Of a stretch of DNA of 64,000 nucleotides, positions 62,271 to 64,000 are shown piece after piece. How positions within the stretch are numbered: the stretch's first letter is position 1; each line of letters starts with the position of its first letter. Source of the stretch: Mixta hanseatica. Lineage in GTDB: Bacteria; Pseudomonadota; Gammaproteobacteria; Enterobacterales; Enterobacteriaceae. The DNA is taken from assembly GCF_023517775.1 (NCBI RefSeq), contig NZ_CP082904.1:496001-560000 (forward strand), given 5' to 3'. The notes beneath the pieces are model-generated. The model was not told where the DNA came from. It was given only the letters and a program-made list of their open reading frames with translations, and did no database searches. The position numbers and the translations under genes were made by a program.

Positions 62271-63758
62271 ATGAATAAAGAGATCTTAGCTGTTGTAGAA
62301 GCCGTTTCTAACGAAAAAGCCCTGCCGCGTGAGAAAATCTTCGAGGCGCTGGAGAGCGCACTGGCCACTGCAACCAAGAAAAAATATGAGCAGGAGATTG
62401 ATGTTCGCGTTAGCATCGATCGTAAAAGCGGCGACTTTGATACGTTCCGCCGTTGGCAGGCCGTAGAAGAGGTCACGCAGCCGACGCGCGAAATTACGCT
62501 GGAAGCCGCCCGTTATGAAGATGAAACCATCAATCTGGGCGACTTTGTCGAAGACCAGATCGAGTCGGTAAAATTTGACCGCATCACCACGCAGACCGCC
62601 AAGCAGGTTATCGTACAGAAAGTACGTGAAGCAGAGCGCGCAATGGTGGTCGATCAGTTCCGCGAGCAGGAAGGCGAAATCATCACCGGCGTGGTGAAGA
62701 AAGTTAACCGCGATAACATTACGCTGGACCTGGGTAACAACGCTGAAGCGGTTATCCTGCGTGAAGATATGTTGCCGCGTGAAAACTTCCGTCCCGGCGA
62801 CCGTATCCGCGGCGTACTCTATGCGGTGCGTCCGGAAGCGCGCGGCGCGCAGCTGTTCGTCAGCCGTTCTAAACCGGAAATGCTGGTTGAGCTGTTCCGT
62901 ATTGAAGTGCCGGAAATCGGCGAAGAAGTGATTGAAATTAAAGCGGCGGCACGCGATCCGGGTTCACGCGCTAAAATCGCGGTGAAAACCAACGATAAGC
63001 GTATCGATCCTGTTGGCGCCTGCGTAGGTATGCGCGGCGCGCGCGTTCAGGCCGTATCCAGCGAGCTGGGCGGCGAGCGTATCGATATCGTGCTGTGGGA
63101 TGATAATCCGGCGCAGTTCGTGATCAACGCCATGGCGCCTGCCGATGTCGCTTCAATCGTGGTTGATGAAGATAATCACACCATGGATATCGCCGTAGAA
63201 GCTGGAAATCTGGCACAGGCGATTGGCCGTAACGGCCAAAACGTACGTTTGGCTTCGCAACTGAGCGGTTGGGTGCTGAACGTAATGACGGTCGATGATC
63301 TGCAGGCGAAGCATCAGGCAGAAGCGCATGCTGCTATTGGTGTCTTTACTAAACACCTGGACATCGACGAAGAGTTCGCCACCGTGCTGGTCGAGGAAGG
63401 TTTCTCTTCTCTGGAAGAGTTGGCCTATGTGCCAATGAATGAGCTGCTGGAAATCGACGGCCTGGATGAAGCGACTGTAGAAGCACTACGCGAACGTGCG
63501 AAAAATGCGTTAACGACCCTGGCGCTGGAAAAGGCGGAGAGCCTTGGCAACGGCGTACCTGCTGACGATCTGCTAAACCTTGAAGGTATGGATCGCGACC
63601 TGGCCAATAAGCTGGCGGCAAGAGGTGTTTGCACGCTGGAAGATCTGGCCGAGCAGGGTGTTGACGATCTGACAGATATTGAAGGCCTGGACGACGAGAA
63701 GGCCGGCGCCCTGATTATGGCGGCGCGTAATATCTGCTGGTTCGGCGATGACGCGTAA
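62271..63758 (+). CDS. nusA: Transcription termination/antitermination factor NusA
   Basis: A 495-residue protein: N-terminal RNA polymerase-binding domain (1-130), S1 domain (about 135-200), two KH domains (about 230-345, with [11 protein letters not shown]) and two acidic repeats at the C-terminus typical of gamma-proteobacteria. It controls pausing, termination and antitermination. ATG 62271 follows CCAGG; five in-frame codons upstream are not used. Confidence 0.97.
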   Translation: MNKEILAVVEAVSNEKALPREKIFEALESALATATKKKYEQEIDVRVSIDRKSGDFDTFRRWQAVEEVTQPTREITLEAARYEDETINLGDFVEDQIESVKFDRITTQTAKQVIVQKVREAERAMVVDQFREQEGEIITGVVKKVNRDNITLDLGNNAEAVILREDMLPRENFRPGDRIRGVLYAVRPEARGAQLFVSRSKPEMLVELFRIEVPEIGEEVIEIKAAARDPGSRAKIAVKTNDKRIDPVGACVGMRGARVQAVSSELGGERIDIVLWDDNPAQFVINAMAPADVASIVVDEDNHTMDIAVEAGNLAQAIGRNGQNVRLASQLSGWVLNVMTVDDLQAKHQAEAHAAIGVFTKHLDIDEEFATVLVEEGFSSLEELAYVPMNELLEIDGLDEATVEALRERAKNALTTLALEKAESLGNGVPADDLLNLEGMDRDLANKLAARGVCTLEDLAEQGVDDLTDIEGLDDEKAGALIMAARNICWFGDDA

Positions 63759-63775
63759 TAACAGGAAGGAACAGC

Positions 63776-64000
63776 ATGACAGATGTAACCGTAAAATCGC
63801 TGGCCGCAGAGATACAGACCTCGGTGGAACGCCTGGTACAGCAGTTTGCTGATGCAGGGATCCGTAAGTCTGAAAATGACTCTGTAACCCAGCAAGAAAA
63901 AGAAACCTTACTGACGCACCTGAACCGCGATAATGGCAGCCCGTCAGGTAAGTTAACGCTGCAGCGTAAAACGCGTAGCACCTTGAATATTCCTGGCACC
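63776..64000 (+). CDS. infB: Translation initiation factor IF-2, N-terminal part
   Basis: The first 75 codons of infB, cut by the right edge of the window. [28 protein letters not shown] is the IF2 N-terminal domain I. It is the next gene after nusA in the metY-rimP-nusA-infB operon. The ATG follows AGGAAGGAACAGC. The GTPase domain lies outside. Confidence 0.96.
   Translation, partial: MTDVTVKSLAAEIQTSVERLVQQFADAGIRKSENDSVTQQEKETLLTHLNRDNGSPSGKLTLQRKTRSTLNIPGT

Overview
The window is ordinary chromosomal core sequence of an enteric gamma-proteobacterium. Nearly every protein reads like the Escherichia coli homologue, and gene order follows the E. coli yhdP-to-infB segment. Several differences from E. 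coli K-12 point to a neighbouring family, and Erwiniaceae (Pantoea/Erwinia/Mixta type) is my best guess: yhcC, elbB, gltF and yhbE are absent from their usual places, a pmrA/pmrB-type pair lies behind dacB, and a ferric-enterobactin cassette sits between obgE and that pair. The family assignment is inference. No prophage, insertion sequence, CRISPR array or defence island was seen.

Layout. 1-8.8 kb: end of yhdP, tldD, the aaeR/aaeXAB efflux locus, a GabD-like aldehyde dehydrogenase and the barstar-like yhcO. 8.9-9.6 kb: two tandem YhcN-type small periplasmic proteins. 10-18.9 kb: argR with its ARG-box operator, mdh, degS, degQ, zapG, zapE, rplM-rpsI and sspA-sspB. 19-28 kb: gltBD (glutamate synthase), a long regulatory gap with an NtrC-like site pair, arcB, and the sRNA ArcZ converging on arcB. 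29-37.7 kb: mtgA, then a long leftward cluster yrbG-kdsD-kdsC-lptC-lptA-lptB-rpoN-hpf-ptsN-rapZ-npr (LPS precursor and transport, sigma-54, nitrogen PTS). 38-44.4 kb: mlaFEDCB, ibaG-murA, sfsB, ispB. 44.6-46.6 kb: rplU-rpmA and obgE. 46.7-54.4 kb: fepB, fes and fepA with two Fur boxes, then the leftward operon dacB-basR-basS. 54.5-64 kb: greA with a terminator in its leader, yhbY, rlmE-ftsH, folP-glmM, secG, tRNA-Leu(GAG), initiator tRNA-fMet, rimP-nusA and the start of infB.

The genes group into envelope maintenance (yhdP, degS, degQ, lptABC, kdsCD, mlaFEDCB, murA, mtgA, dacB, ftsH, secG), carbon and nitrogen balance (gltBD, rpoN, ptsN, npr, rapZ, glmM, argR, mdh), redox and iron sensing (arcB/ArcZ, fepB/fes/fepA, basRS) and the transcription/translation apparatus. 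The most distinctive items are: ArcZ kept next to arcB although elbB is gone; the enterobactin cassette beside a sensor kinase with two ExxE motifs; a gltB leader that looks frameshifted relative to E. coli, leaving a short upstream ORF; and the glnA-like NtrC sites between gltB and arcB. I did not find a convincing wholly new system.
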